A DNA stretch of 64,000 bases from Gryganskiella cystojenkinii (Eukaryota; Mortierellomycota; Mortierellomycetes; Mortierellales; Mortierellaceae), in NCBI GenBank assembly GCA_015852425.1, contig JAAAIG010000058.1:17873-81872 (forward strand). Direction: 5' to 3'. Below, piece by piece: positions 35,172 through 47,475 of the stretch; position 1 is the stretch's first letter; each line of letters starts with the position of its first letter. The translations under genes and the position numbers were made by a program. The notes under the pieces are model-generated. The model saw only the letters and a list, made by a program, of their open reading frames with translations. It was not told where the DNA came from and made no database searches.

Positions 35172-36484
35172 CTGCTGCTCTTTCTTTGCTGATTGATTCT
35201 TTTTTTGTTTTTCGGTTTTGAATGAGAATATAAACGAAGGTCTGCCGTTAGCTTTTTGTTCTGGGAATTGGAGGAGTTGAAGGAGGAGGGGGATAGACTG
35301 TCTTCTTTAGCCTGTTTATATAATACCTTTTGTTTTTGCTAAGAGGACGACAGGATGAGTGATGGAGCGATGCAAAGTGATTGAATCACTTGAGCTCTCG
35401 AGAGAGGGGTGGACAGGGATGAGCAGAGGGTAATCCAACTGACAGAGAAGGGGTTGAAGATGGTGGTGGTGTGGGAGGCGGGTTGGCGGTGTGTTGTTTG
35501 GGTTGTCAGTTGCCTCTTCTCTTCCAGGGGCCAAAAAAAAAGAGGATGTGAATTGTGCTAGAGATGGATGAATGGATGGATGCAGACGCACAGGGGTGTG
35601 GTGAGATGGCGCCGAAAAAGAAAGAATAATAAGACTAAGTTGACGTTTTGGTCGTGGGCTCGCATAGCATATCAGAGAAGAAACAGAGGTTCATGGTTGT
35701 TTGCACTCAACGGTCAATGCTCACAACCATCGATTGGATGAAAAGAGACTGAGAAATGAACAAGAAAAAAAAGAGAAGTTGAGAGCACCACTCAGTGTTT
35801 TCATCCTTGTGGGTGTTTGTTTGAACTGAATTCAAGGTTGAATTGCCCATGGCCCCGCTTCTTGATCCTGGTGACGAACTATGATGGTGACGATGATAGT
35901 CGCTGTCGATGGAGGTGTTCGTTTCTACCAAAGAGGAGCTTACTGTCTTTTCTTTTATCCGATCCCCTTCAGCTGCCAGATGTTCGTCAGAGGAGACGCA
36001 CACGCGTAGAAACCAAGCGCGTTTTCTGTAGAAAAAGATTATTCCTGATTCAAGTTTTAGTCGTGCAATCTGAATCAAAACAGCGCGTGGGCGTAGAAAA
36101 CGATCATTGAAAACAAACGGGGCAATTCTTGTCCAACCGCCCCTCATCTCCCATCTCAAGAACCCAGCCGAAACCCCTCTCTCCTTCACTGCGTGGGAAA
36201 ACTGACTGCAAAGGTTTCGTTTTCTCAGAAAATCACACTACCGCAAGAAAACGCTAACTCAAGGATTCTAGTCACCACCGAAAGAAATGTGCGTTTGTGG
36301 GCCGTTGGCTTTCTCTTTTTATTTGAAAGGACATTGTCAATTCCATTCTCAACTCACAGAGAAACCCTTTGATCTCCTGTGTTTCCAATCTCGGATTTTC
36401 TTTTTGCACCTCTTTCTCACTCCCAGAATTTCCTTTATCCAACATCATCACCGATACTCCCAACATTACTTATTCTTATTCACA
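35172..36484. other. Divergent intergenic region, 1.3 kb
   Basis: This separates the RAX1-like gene (minus) from a small secreted-peptide gene (plus). It contains the RAX1-like TATA region, purine-rich runs near 35270-35300 and a pyrimidine-rich leader before 36485. The minus-strand frame at 35707-36189 (160 codons) shows no family resemblance and was not accepted. Confidence 0.5.
35315..35321 (-). promoter_or_regulatory. TATA-like box of the RAX1-like gene
   Basis: The minus strand reads TATATAAA about 145 bases upstream of the start codon at 35171. Confidence 0.45.
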
Positions 36485-36782
36485 ATGAAGATCCCGCTCT
36501 TTTCTTCTGTATGCCTCTCACTCCTATTTGTTTCCTCTGTCGTTGCTGCTCCAATCGCCCAATCAGCAAAGCCTTCAGACTTAAGAATGGACTGTCCAAA
36601 GGTAAAAAATGGGTGATTTTATTTCTCTTTTTATGACGCAGATGTTAGAGATAACGATAAAGACATGAAGCTCATCCTGATTTATTTTGTCCTCGATCCA
36701 ACAGAATTGGAAACCAAGATTCGGCACAGGACCTGTATGTGTCCAGCCCGCGGACCAAGACCCTCCATCAACCACTCCCTAA
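36485..36782 (+). CDS. Small secreted peptide with one C-P-x-x-W-F-G-x-G-P-x-C module
   Basis: Two exons (36485-36601, 36705-36782) give 64 residues. A strong signal peptide (about 1-22) ends VVAAPIAQS. The mature peptide is about 42 residues, with the single module CPKNWKPRFGTGPVC split by the intron exactly between CPK and NW, then a Pro/Thr-rich tail. Without splicing the frame ends four codons after the donor, so this gene is easily missed by ORF scanning. It matches the modules of the large repeat protein at 47476-48591. No known family is recognised; a secreted disulphide-bonded peptide is inferred. Confidence 0.8.
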
Positions 36783-37145
36783 AAGACTATGTAGAACGTA
36801 GTCTATCGAACATAAAAAAACCTCAGAAGAGCCAGACCCTTCTTTAATGGCCACATGCACCGCCTCTTTGAGCTTTCTACAAAAACGCGTCGCGTGGCAG
36901 ATTTTCTCTCATCCTCAGCTCGAAGGAGCCAAAAAAAAAAGAAAAAAAAACAGCTTCAGGGGAGGCAAAGAGAAAGAAGGAGGTGCAGCAACACGGACAG
37001 CGAGCGTCATTACGCTCCTCCCTATTTTTTCGTTCCCACTCTTTCTTGACCTTTTTCAATCCTTTAGCCCATTTCATTCATCTCCCTTCACTGCCATTGC
37101 TTCGATTCATCTCATCCCTAATTGCACATTCCCTTTGTTTTCTTA
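36783..37145. other. Intergenic region with a T/C-rich leader
   Basis: This 363-base stretch contains a poly-A run near 36928-36950 and a pyrimidine-rich leader before the F-box gene. Nothing else was seen. Confidence 0.6.
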
Positions 37146-39167
37146 ATGCGCACTGACTCACACCACGATTCGCCAATACGGGCCATATCGACCATCCCAG
37201 AACTCGCCGAGGCCGTGCTCCTGTACCTAACAAGGCCACAAATTCAAATCCTCCGACTCGTTTCCAAACAATGGTTCCAACTCTGTGAGCCTCATTTCTA
37301 TATCCACTACTACGTCAAACACAGTGGTTCTCTCCTTCAACTGGCCTCACCGGCTTTTAACAATGACAGTCACGATGATATGAATGACGAGAATGAACCA
37401 AGTTTACAGCTGCAACAAGAACAGCAGAGACGGGACAACTTGTTGTCGTCCTTCCATTCACCAATTGATAAAGAGGGGATCCGGCGACATCGACAGTGCA
37501 TCCGCTCCATCACCTTATGGAGCTACAAGGACGACCCTGTTCGGCTTTTGGGTCGCTTTTGCGCCAACTCGCTCGTCAAACTGATACTCATGGAAGCAAC
37601 TCGAGAATCCATCGATACCCTGGCCATTATACTTCCGTACATGAACGAGCTACGAACCCTTGAGGTACGACCCATGACTCGAGACGCCGGAGCAGATCTT
37701 CTTCTGGCAGCTCTCTCCAATATGCCAAACAACAAGCGCTTCGAGTCCTTCAAGTTTGGTCTTCGTCGTCTTGGTATGATCTCGCTGCGATGGAGCGTTT
37801 TGATCGAGTTTTTAAAAAATGCTACGGGGCTCAAGAACTTGTCTTTGGGGACAATCGATTTCTTGTCCGACAATGAGGACAGTTCGTCCTCACCTTCCTC
37901 GCCTTGTTTCAGGGGAGGGTCATCAGATGTACAACAGGAAGAGAACGAGAATCACGAGTCGATCCAGGACAGGATCTTGTGCACCACCCTAACAACAGAC
38001 CCACGGAACCGATCGACACCTGCGCCGCCTGGCCCATTCCGGAACATACTTCAACTCCAACTCGGAAACAGTGTCATGTCCCGGAGCCAGGTGATTGATT
38101 TCATGTCCATGCTCCCAAATCTCTCGACAATTGACCTCCGATTTGGTCTCGGGTCCTGGTCCCCACTCTTTCTTGAGAGTCTTATGGCCACGGGTCTGGT
38201 TCAGTTTCCGACGCTGAGACGCTTAAACTTGACCTGGTATACGGGGATCGAGCACATGGTCCTGGCCTGGTTCCTGGAGGCGTCGCCAAACTTACAGCAT
38301 CTCAGTCTAGCTGGGCAATGGGCGAGTGATGGATCGAGTGGACTGGGCAAGATGGCCGAGGTCCTTCAACAACGACAGAATCGAATCCGCCTCAGGAGTT
38401 TAAAGTGTCTATGGTCAGATCATCTGTCGGAGGGGACAGCCGACCTCATTGCATTCCTGAGCCTGGAGACTTGTCAGGATCTGGAAGAGATTGAGCTCTC
38501 TCAGAACCCGTCGTTTATGACCAATCTCCTGGAAGCGCATGAACGTGAATTGGAGAAGGAACGACAACAGCGAGAGCAATTGCACTTACCCACGGCAACA
38601 ACGCCCACCGGGAATAACAGCAACACCAGGGATTCGGCCTCTTCATTTTTGACACCGCAGCCAGAGCAGGAGCGTCCATGGTTCAGATTCAGTCGATCAT
38701 TGACTAGTTTACGGTTAACGGGATATCATGGACAGGCCGCGAGTCCCGAGTTGACCAAGACTTTGAACAGACTCCTTCGACAGTTTCCAAGATTGATTGA
38801 TCTGGCGATCACGGTCTATTTCCAGAGTTATGCGCTCTTTGACAGTCTCGGTCACTGTCCAGGAACAACGACAGAACGCACACATTTATTACAAATCGAC
38901 AGCAACGTCAACGACTGGCTCGAGGAGCGACCATTTCTGCAGCGGCTTTCCATCCGATTCGACGATGGGTTCAGGATCGTGCCCGAAGAGTTCCAAAGAG
39001 AGATTGTAGACCGATTCCGGTTTCTGGACTCGATCCAGTTGGTGGCCGAGGTCAAGGGTGAGGACGAGAACAAGGTCTTTGAAGCGTGGCGGAGGCGACT
39101 CCGGCCTGGGTTACAACTCCGGTTCTCAAGTGAAATGGAGAGTCTTAGCGAACAGCTTTCATTGTGA
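37146..39167 (+). CDS. F-box protein with leucine-rich repeats
   Basis: One exon of 673 residues from the ATG at 37146. An F-box lies at about 14-55 (STIPELAEAVLLYLTRPQIQ ... RLVSKQW). The rest has irregular leucine-rich repeats, for example LRTLEVRPM, LKNLSLGTIDFL and FPTLRRLNLTWYTGIEHM, interrupted by a Ser/acidic loop near 250 and a Gln/Thr-rich loop near 480. Established: F-box proteins recruit substrates to SCF (Skp1-Cul1) ubiquitin ligases. Large fungal F-box/LRR families of this type are common and fast-evolving. Substrate unknown. Confidence 0.85.
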   Translation: MRTDSHHDSPIRAISTIPELAEAVLLYLTRPQIQILRLVSKQWFQLCEPHFYIHYYVKHSGSLLQLASPAFNNDSHDDMNDENEPSLQLQQEQQRRDNLLSSFHSPIDKEGIRRHRQCIRSITLWSYKDDPVRLLGRFCANSLVKLILMEATRESIDTLAIILPYMNELRTLEVRPMTRDAGADLLLAALSNMPNNKRFESFKFGLRRLGMISLRWSVLIEFLKNATGLKNLSLGTIDFLSDNEDSSSSPSSPCFRGGSSDVQQEENENHESIQDRILCTTLTTDPRNRSTPAPPGPFRNILQLQLGNSVMSRSQVIDFMSMLPNLSTIDLRFGLGSWSPLFLESLMATGLVQFPTLRRLNLTWYTGIEHMVLAWFLEASPNLQHLSLAGQWASDGSSGLGKMAEVLQQRQNRIRLRSLKCLWSDHLSEGTADLIAFLSLETCQDLEEIELSQNPSFMTNLLEAHERELEKERQQREQLHLPTATTPTGNNSNTRDSASSFLTPQPEQERPWFRFSRSLTSLRLTGYHGQAASPELTKTLNRLLRQFPRLIDLAITVYFQSYALFDSLGHCPGTTTERTHLLQIDSNVNDWLEERPFLQRLSIRFDDGFRIVPEEFQREIVDRFRFLDSIQLVAEVKGEDENKVFEAWRRRLRPGLQLRFSSEMESLSEQLSL

Positions 39168-39344
39168 GCATTGTGCTGGGGGCAACAGCCCAATAAAACC
39201 TTTTGTGGGATACAGTTAAAGCTGGGAAAGAGAAGGAAAAAAAAAAAAAAAAAAAAGAGCAGGCTTGAATGTCAATCCTCTCTTTCATTCTCCATCCATT
39301 TCCTCCATTCTCTTTGACAACAGGACACCCATGCCCGGTTCGCA

Positions 39345-42143
39345 ATGTCCAGGCATAATCAACATGCTCCTTTTTGTCTCACCTCCGATGGCTACTCTGT
39401 CTTTGGCGTCTCTTTTGCTTTCAACTACAACCAAGACCTGAACACCTTTGGGAACTATGGCCGTCCCGTCAATATCAATTCCACCTACCCAGACTGGATC
39501 ATCGTTCTTCAGTCCTCTTCGACTCTACTTCCCAATGGCACCGCTGGATACAACACCTCGTCTACGTACTTCTACCCACAATGGACTCATCCCACCCTGA
39601 GTTGGACGGTTGTCTTCAGTATACCACGAGCGGCCGTCAATCTCTTGCCCAATGTGCCTTATGTATACTCTTGTGGCGTGTCGACTAAGAACACAAGGAA
39701 GGGTGGCAGCACAATAGACGGAGTCGGAATATTTGCGCTTCATGTCCAGCCTTACCCTGATTCCCCTGTCCAGTTCTTGCCCTCGTTCCTCATCCAGCTT
39801 CCGCTCACAATGAGCCAAACCATCAACAAGAACAGCAACAACGGCAGCTCAATATTGGATCCATTCTCTCCCCAGATCCAAGGACCGCCACTTCCTAACG
39901 GGATCTTCAATAGCACGGCAACAATGCCTCCTCTGCTCACTCTACGGCCTTGGACAGTTCTCCCTCAACAGCAAGAGCTTCAACCCTCTCAACAGTGGTA
40001 TGGACAATCGAGTGGCGCCACGGTTCTTGTGGCGGTCCGAGACCTTGTCGATGAAGGTGAGGATGATTGTCAAGATCATGGTCTGTGCCATGAATGGGTG
40101 CAGATCTGGACCGAATGTGAGGGTGCAATTGATACAAAAACAGCAAGCACACAAAACAAACTTTCCCGGGTCGAGATACGATTCGCGACCACCGAAAAAG
40201 GAGTCTTCCCTATCAAACATCAAGCAATATGGCAGTTGCAGGTAAAAAAAAAAAAAAAAAAATAGATAATGGTCATCAGTTGTTGAATTGCACGGAAATA
40301 ATCCTTACTGTGAAAAATGGCATAAAATGATTGTGATAGACAGACCCAGCAATAGGACCAAGGAAAGAGGGAGCCATGTGTGCAATCTCTATCTCAAACA
40401 ACACGCTCTATCTCCTCACCCAGAATACGGACAAAAAGACCTGGGTCTCCGTCATGCCGATCAAAGTTGAGGGCTCGTCGAGACAGGGCACTTCCAAGGC
40501 GAGAAGGCTATCTCCTTCTGTGCCAGATCTGACCTCGATCCGGACGATCATGCTCCCCTTGGTCGCGGATTGTGTCAGTAACGGTCAGTCCATGCTCTCT
40601 TCCTGCTGGGATACCTTTCATGCGCTCTGCTTTAATAGCACTGTAAGAATACTGGCGCGATTGTTTTCCCACTGTTGTCTCTTTCCCCTCTCTGTCTGTC
40701 TTTGAATGTCTTCGCTTAGCATTTTTTTATTCTGCTATTCGCACCACATAGGCGCTACTCTTTGCTACCCAGCAGTTCTCCTTCAACGTACGGACAAACG
40801 AGAGCTTGTCGGTGGTCAGCAGCAATTTACCGTACAATTGGGATCAGTTCTACCCACCTTCTACGACGGAGCGGTCTCACTTCTCTATGGCGCCCTTGTA
40901 CGTAGATACAGAGGGCAAGACGCTCGGAATACTCTACTCTAAGGGCGATGTCATGCCCTCAAATCATTACTTTACACCGCTGAACAATCCGGGTCATAGG
41001 ACTTATCCGGTCTATGATAGTGGTTCCTTATATGCCGTCTCTATGAACAAGTTCTGGAACGAGAGCGACATCATCAATTATTCTTTGTACTCTGTTGATA
41101 GTTTCAACTCTTCAGATCTCTCCCAAGGCCTTTCTCAGCGAAACTTCTCCATGTACCCTGTCGAGTTTTTTTCTTATTATTCCTCGAATAGCGAGGACTC
41201 TCTCAACGTGTCGGCGACCCAGATGGTCTTAATCGTGGCCGCCTCTGTGGTTTTCCCCTGTATCCTTTTTGGGATCTATCGATGTGTTCGTTTCAGGCAA
41301 AAAACAGCGTCGTCGGCAAAGACAAAGTGGTCCGAACTGGCGACAACGAGCGGGCTCTCCGAGGATGGAAGAGGAGGCAAACGAAAGGATGATTCCGATT
41401 CAATCACGACTAATCTGAGTGAGGAGAGTACTCGGATACGAAGTGGACCTCCTTCTGAGCAAGAATCGCCAGAGAGTCGCCTTCGTCGTCGTCAAAAGGA
41501 TCGAGCGAATGGGACAGAAGGCGAGGAGGGTGACATAGACTCTGAGTCGGACGAGCCACCAGGGTCCAAGATTTGTGAGTCGGAAGAGACGATTTCCACT
41601 GTATTGACAAGATTATCGAGTCTCGGGACCATTGTTGGAAGCATTGCAACGGGGTTTGGACCAACAGTTCTGCATCAAGATGATCAAGGTGTCATATCAC
41701 TCGCGTCTAGAAATCGGTTGACGCCGACGACAAGGAGTCAGAGCGACAATGATATTCCGACGGCTGGTCTTGGTCAACCTCCTGCATTCCAACGATCAGA
41801 TACAGGCTTGACCGACAGAGAGATCTTTGCAGAGACAGACGATCCTGCAAGACGAATGGAGCTCGTGCCGCTTGTGAGGCATAGATTAATGAGTGTTGTT
41901 ACCTCGTTTTCGAATTATCCACGCGCTCCACCGCAAGATCAAACAACGACGATGATTGACCAACAGCAGTACGCGGCCTTGACAGGTATCAGGATCGAAG
42001 ATAGCAATACTGAGGTGCCAAGCGCGCCTCTAGCTCCACAGATATCCAATACGACGACGGCGGTGAGAGCAGCGCCAAGGAGAATCCCGGCCCCTATTCA
42101 ATCTTCAGCCATTGCAATACCAAGTGCACCGCCGTGTCCTTAA
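39345..42143 (+). CDS. Single-pass membrane protein, paralogue of 44453-46338
   Basis: Exons 39345-40241, 40340-40642 and 40752-42143 give 863 residues. A long extracytosolic-looking region with many N-x-S/T sites (about 1-555) is followed by one transmembrane helix (about 557-578, MVLIVAASVVFPCILFGIY). A 285-residue cytosolic tail rich in Ser, Asp/Glu and Pro ends the chain. Its start (PFCLTSDGYSVFGVSFAF) aligns with the start of the gene at 44453, both introns fall at equivalent places, and the second exon start TDPA matches STNPA there. No classical signal peptide is seen. The first acceptor was placed at GATAG near 40339 by this comparison. I recall similar proteins in Mortierellaceae but no named family. 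Confidence 0.78.
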
Positions 42144-42382
42144 GATAAATGTCGAAGCCAGTAGCAACAGAAAACCTTTCCTCAGTTTTTGGTGGCGCTT
42201 TTCATTCAGTTATGTGACTGCTTCTGAGTCGCACGCCCTCATAATTTGCCTTTTTTCCACACATCAAATCACTTTGCATTGGAGATCATCAACGCGGAAG
42301 TCCTTTTCATTACCACTAAAGAAATATCCAAAGGATACAGTCGAATCAGCCAACGGCCTGAGTCATCATCATTAGCGACATC

Positions 42383-43629
42383 ATGTTCAAGAACACGTTT
42401 GTGGTGGGTAAATCTCTTTTCATGACCATTGCTTCATCGCCTTCACCCTCCTGACATGGACTAACGTTTTGTAACTCTTTCCACAGTCTGGATTCCTCTC
42501 TGTCTTTTACAGTCAAGGGTCAGTTGAATGCACGATGCCCTCCTCATTCTCCGAGAGAGAGAAGATCGCGGTTTTTCCACTTGCCTTGTCTCTTTGTCGC
42601 GCTCCCTCTCTCTCTCTCTTTTTAATGACCCTTATCATTCTACGCGAATAGATCGGATCCACTACAACTCTGGGCAAAACGCGTCGGACCCGTGCCACCA
42701 TCCAGGACAAAGGGATCCAGCAACAGTTACCAAGGCGACAATAGTAACACGAGGACTGAAGACACAGAGTCATCCTCCTCTGTCTCGTCATCACCACCTC
42801 CACAGCCACCACAAGAGCCTCATATCGACTTTGTCATTGACGAAACTCTCAATTCCAAGGTCCTAGAGCTCGTCTCAACACACCTTCCTACGACCTTTAT
42901 CACCTCACCATCACTCGCAACCAGGACCCTTGGAATCAAACTACCATTCCTAGTATTTATGGTCAAGAACCTAGGCAAATACTGGACCTTTGAGGTCACC
43001 ATCTTAGACGATCGAGGCGAGAAACGACGGTTCCGGGCGTCAAATTTCCAGGTCGGGAACCTTATTTTATCTTGCGATGCCAAAGAGATAGGTCGTTGAC
43101 TTTTTGCTAATCCGTTCTCCCTAGGGTCCTTTGCGGACTAAGCAGAGACATTACGATTCTGGATACTTGGATCTTTAAGGACAAAAAAAAAAAAATCCGC
43201 CCACATGGAAGACGACAGACAAACATCGCTCAATACAAACTACATATGGACAGAGACTTTTCTTCGGTCTTTTACTGTAGAACTAACGGATTCCCATCTT
43301 TATCACTCACAAACGCCAATGCACTGCGCACACACCTCCTTCTTTATCTTGTCATTATTTCCTTCCTTTGCAAAAAATAATAATAGACAACAACCCGAGT
43401 CAAGCCGTATATCACAACAATGCCGATGCGCATGGACCCAGGATGGAATCAGATCCAGCTGAACTTGGCGGACTATACGAAGCGGGCCTATGGAACGACG
43501 TACGTCGAGACCCAGAGGATCACGATTCATGCAAACTGTCGGATACGCAGGATCTACTTCTCGGACAGACTTGTTCCGGAGAATGAGTTGCCAGCAGAAT
43601 TCAAGTTGTATTTGCCTGTGGTCAAATAA
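42383..43629 (+). CDS. CFAP20: BUG22/CFAP20-family protein
   Basis: Four exons (42383-42403, 42487-42518, 42652-43051, 43387-43629) give 231 residues. The start [18 protein letters not shown] is the family signature. The core has [49 protein letters not shown] and [14 protein letters not shown], and ends [14 protein letters not shown]. Compared with the 193-residue human protein there is a polar insertion of about 50 residues (roughly 32-80) rich in Ser/Pro. Established: CFAP20 is an axoneme inner-junction and centriole-associated protein and also has nuclear roles. The gene lies between two paralogous membrane-protein genes. The first exon encodes only seven residues; its donor GTGGGT was chosen because it alone keeps the frame and signature. 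Confidence 0.95.
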
Positions 43630-44452
43630 AAACGGAACCAGATCGATACGTATCAGAAGGAGGACAGCCCCTCGACCTTGTTCCTGTGACGTGGAGATGG
43701 AGAATGAAAAAGGGAACCACGGGGAAGTCGAATGAAGAAACTCGTTATCAGTTAATGTCAAAACAACAAGACTACGAAACTAAAATGTGACGTCTTAGAG
43801 GCGTTCTTTGCTCATAACGACTAAGGAGCAACAGACATATGGAAGACGGCCAGAGGCAAGAGAATTGTTATATGTGCACGTGAGTCTTTGATGTTGCCTT
43901 GTTTGAGCTAAACTTTCTCGGTCCTTCGCAGTGAAAGTTTGTCTGTAATGATGCACTTGTTCATGAGAGCTCTTTCTGCATCAACAGAGAGGGAAGATGG
44001 GACCGTTCATACCTTGTCCCACTTTGGTGTGTGTGCAGACATCTCGTCATTTCAAACAACAGCCCACAGGGCGAGTTTGCTCTGTTTCCTTTATTTATTG
44101 TTGCAACAGGTGCTGGACACGACAGAGTGGGCGATGGTTGTTGACGCCGCAAAAGAGTGCAGAGTTTGCGACAGCCCGGGGAAGCGAAAAACGAAGATTT
44201 TTGAGAGCCTTTTTTAATATTTTTTTTGGGTTCAGGCACCAAAGGTTGTCACCCTATTTGGTACTTGAGAGCCTACTCGAACTTTCGAGCTATAAAAACC
44301 CCACCCCCGCTGGTTGCTTTCTCTTTTCATTTTTCATTTTTCTTTTCTTATTTCCTCCCGTTTCAATTTCATCCGCCTCAACGTCGACAAGTCACCCAGC
44401 AGAGCACCTCGTTGAATTTCTTGCTTTGTCAAAATATCCGAAAAAACCACTC
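43630..44452. other. Intergenic region with promoter of the second membrane paralogue
   Basis: This 823-base stretch contains a TATA box at 44291 and then a pyrimidine-rich leader. No further gene was identified. Confidence 0.55.
44291..44297 (+). promoter_or_regulatory. TATA box of the membrane-protein gene at 44453
   Basis: TATAAAA lies 162 bases before the ATG, followed by a C/T-rich leader. Confidence 0.6.
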
Positions 44453-46338
44453 ATGACACCCATACAGCCATTCTGCATCGCCGCCAACAAGGACACTGTC
44501 TTTGCAGTCGCCTTTGCCTATAACAGCATGTTCCCCACCTCGACAAGTCCCACCCCAGATTATTTCGTTCTCTTCAACGGTACAACGCCGACAGGTCTTC
44601 GAAAGGACCTGACCTGGACTCTGATCACGTCCACGCCCCGACACGACGTCGGAATCTTTCCGGATGTGACCTACAGCCACGCCTGTGGTGTCAGTCTGGA
44701 CGGGTCCATGTTTATGCTTCACTCGAAATCCGCGGACAACAATCAAAAATTCAGTGTTCGGATACCAATTCGTCAGAATTCTGTCATTAAGTACGTAACA
44801 GATACGGAACAAACAATACCTGATAGTTACACTTGGTCGAACGGTTTCACGAATGGACCCAATATCGTGATGCCGACAACGGATTTCGGTCCGCCTACAG
44901 CACCAACAACAGCAGCACCTCGGCAGAGTTTATTAGAGGTTCAGGACTGGATTCATTTACAGGGTGCGAGAGCTGGGAATTACACGGATGCGCTCATGTT
45001 CCGATCCGTCAACGGTACCTTCCCGGAATACCCACAGTCTGGCATGAGTATTAGTGTAAGACTGCCCTTTTTGCGATCTTTTTGAACAAGTAGAAAAAGA
45101 AAAAGGAACTGATAACTATTCTTTTATTCGCCTTACTCCTCTTTAATATACATTATTTCCTCCATCAGTCGACAAACCCGGCTTATTATATGAATTCGAT
45201 GCAAGGGTTAGTTTATCAAAACCAAACGTTGTACGTACTTTACAGTCTCAACAGTACCTCTGAGGTCTATTCTGTCAAGGCGCCTTATAACGCCAGTTCA
45301 CCACAGATATGGCCCGGTTCCTTCGCCATATCTCAACTTGATTCATTGAATACCTCCCTGGGGAGTTGTCAAGACCAGCTGACCACCATGGCTCTGCAAG
45401 GAAACAGACTCCATATCTTTTGTTCGGGAGATGTTGTAAGGACTCCTCTCCTGTGGTTTTTCTTTTAGTGTTTGCTTCTTATTTTTGGTTTTGCTTCTTG
45501 TTTTGATTTTTTTTTGATGAAAATTTGCCCTGACCAAAATGTTCTTTTCCTCCGTCGACCTTTTTTCATCTCCTTTCCTTCTCTATTTCTACTTTAGGGC
45601 AAAAACAATGCATCCTACATCATCTATGACTTGCAGGAACGCATTTCAAAGATCAAGTGGTGGATTACACCCCCCAATCGGGAAAAATACACCTACTGGG
45701 TCAGCAACCCAGTCCCGGTCCTCGCACCGATCTCAGAGACCTCGGCTTTGTTATCCGATGGAGTGAATCTTTTTTGGGTCGATAAGGATTTAACATTTGA
45801 TTTTTACAACATTGACTCTGTGGCGTCATTCGTGGCTGACAACCCAAACCCAGACATGGTTACATCACCACTGACGTTCTCGGGCACGATCACTTTCACG
45901 ATCGTAATCGGGTTCTTGATCCTGGCCGCGAATTTGGTCTGGCTCCAGAGACGGTTCTTCAAGTGGAGAGCGGACAAGTGGGTCGATGATGCTGATATCC
46001 CCGGGTCCAAGGTCGCAGCTGAGGCGGAGAGCAGCAACGAGGATCACGGACGCTTCACAGGTCACTCCAGTCAGAATCATGCAGCAACTTCCTTGTCGGA
46101 CCAAACTCTGCAGGACCGTGGCTTGAGTTTCTATGTACCTCCTTCGAGTTCCACCAGCACCAGTGGCGGAGAGGCAAGAACGACCATCACAATTGGGGAA
46201 GGTCGGTCAAACAACGCGTCATCGAGTGGCGGACGATCGGATGAGCTCGAGTTGGTCACATTTTCGAGCCATCCTCGACCCAGTGTGGTGACAACTATTA
46301 CAGACGGATCCACAGATACTTTGAGCGAGCCTCATTGA
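44453..46338 (+). CDS. Single-pass membrane protein, paralogue of 39345-42143
   Basis: Three exons (44453-45055, 45169-45435, 45598-46338) give 536 residues. The N-terminal region has repeated N-x-S/T sites and a short-beta-strand look (QTLYVLYSLNSTSEVYSV, NRLHIFCSGDV), as in beta-propeller ectodomains (inference). One helix lies near 385-405 (GTITFTIVIGFLILAANLV), followed by a basic stop-transfer segment and a disordered tail. It is shorter than its neighbour by about 330 residues, mostly from the extracytosolic part and the tail. No signal peptide was recognised at MTPIQPFC; a missed upstream exon is possible. Function unknown. Confidence 0.8.
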
Positions 46339-47475
46339 TCGACACATAAAGATGGTCGAATACAATATAGCAACCAAGTAAATAAAAAATAAAAAATAAA
46401 TCATAAAAATATTGACTTAGACGTGCTCACAAAAATACTGCAGTTGGGCCGTTTCCCGACGAGACATTATTGCAGCACTTGTTATGAATCATCCTATTCC
46501 TACATGATATGCGCTCATTTCGTTCCACTATAACAGAAAGCTGAACTTCGTCGCACACATTCTGTCTAGCCTGCTCAGTAGGTTCTGCTGTTTCTCCTCG
46601 ACGTCGTGTTTTCGGGGCTGTCAAAAAAAGCCAAGGATTTTTTCTACGCCGCCTTGTTGTGTCTCCTCATGCCCTGTCTCATGATATGGGCCTCGCACCT
46701 ACCCGTACCTCTTCCTCGGCAGATAGTTTCCCGACCTGGCCGCAAACAAGTGCCAGGCCCATCACGGCATATAAGTGACTGACGGTCTGTGACCGGTAAT
46801 AGTAGTTAGGAAATAGAACTCATCTCGATGTATCCCTTATTCAGATGTGACTACCTTGACAGGCTTCCTTTAGTTGTTGCCATGAACAAATGATCGCATA
46901 GTGTTTCCCTTTCAAAAAGTACCCCGCAGACACCTTCTCAGAAAATCATTACATACTTAGATACCATTCCCTCATGCTTTGTTATCCATGCCCGAAATCG
47001 AATTGTAGCAGTTGGTTGGTCTACCTAACTCGACAGTATGTCGTATGTCTAATTCCTCTTCGATGTCGACCTTTTCGATCGCCTAAAAATGAAGATCACA
47101 ACGCTTGAATTATGCGACTCCACCCATCGTTTTCTCTTTTTTTTTTGGACTCTCCCTCTCAAGGAGTTTTTTCGTTTTTATTATTTTTTTACTATGGTCA
47201 TGAGTGGATGGGTATGAGTATGTTATGGGGGTATTTTGGGTATGGATGCGGATGATTACTTTTTTCTATGGATGCATGTAAGGGGTATATCTATAATGAA
47301 TAGAATGCGATATGCTTAGGGGACATTATTTTTTTTAAGATGATAGGATGAATGTTTGAAATGAATGCAGAACAGGCAGGGGGGTATCAGGTACTTTTTG
47401 TTTTGGGATGGTTAAGAGAGAGAGAAAGAAAGAGAGGGAGGAGTGAATGTGCGGTGAAGACCAAAAGATGTCATC
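46339..47475. other. Intergenic region, 1.1 kb
   Basis: Convergent 3' flanks of the membrane paralogue and the ten-repeat secreted protein. A/T-rich; no gene, tRNA or mobile element was seen. Confidence 0.55.

Noticed and set aside
35707..36189. Minus-strand 160-codon frame
   Set aside because: No family resemblance; it lies in a promoter region between divergent genes, with low-complexity composition.
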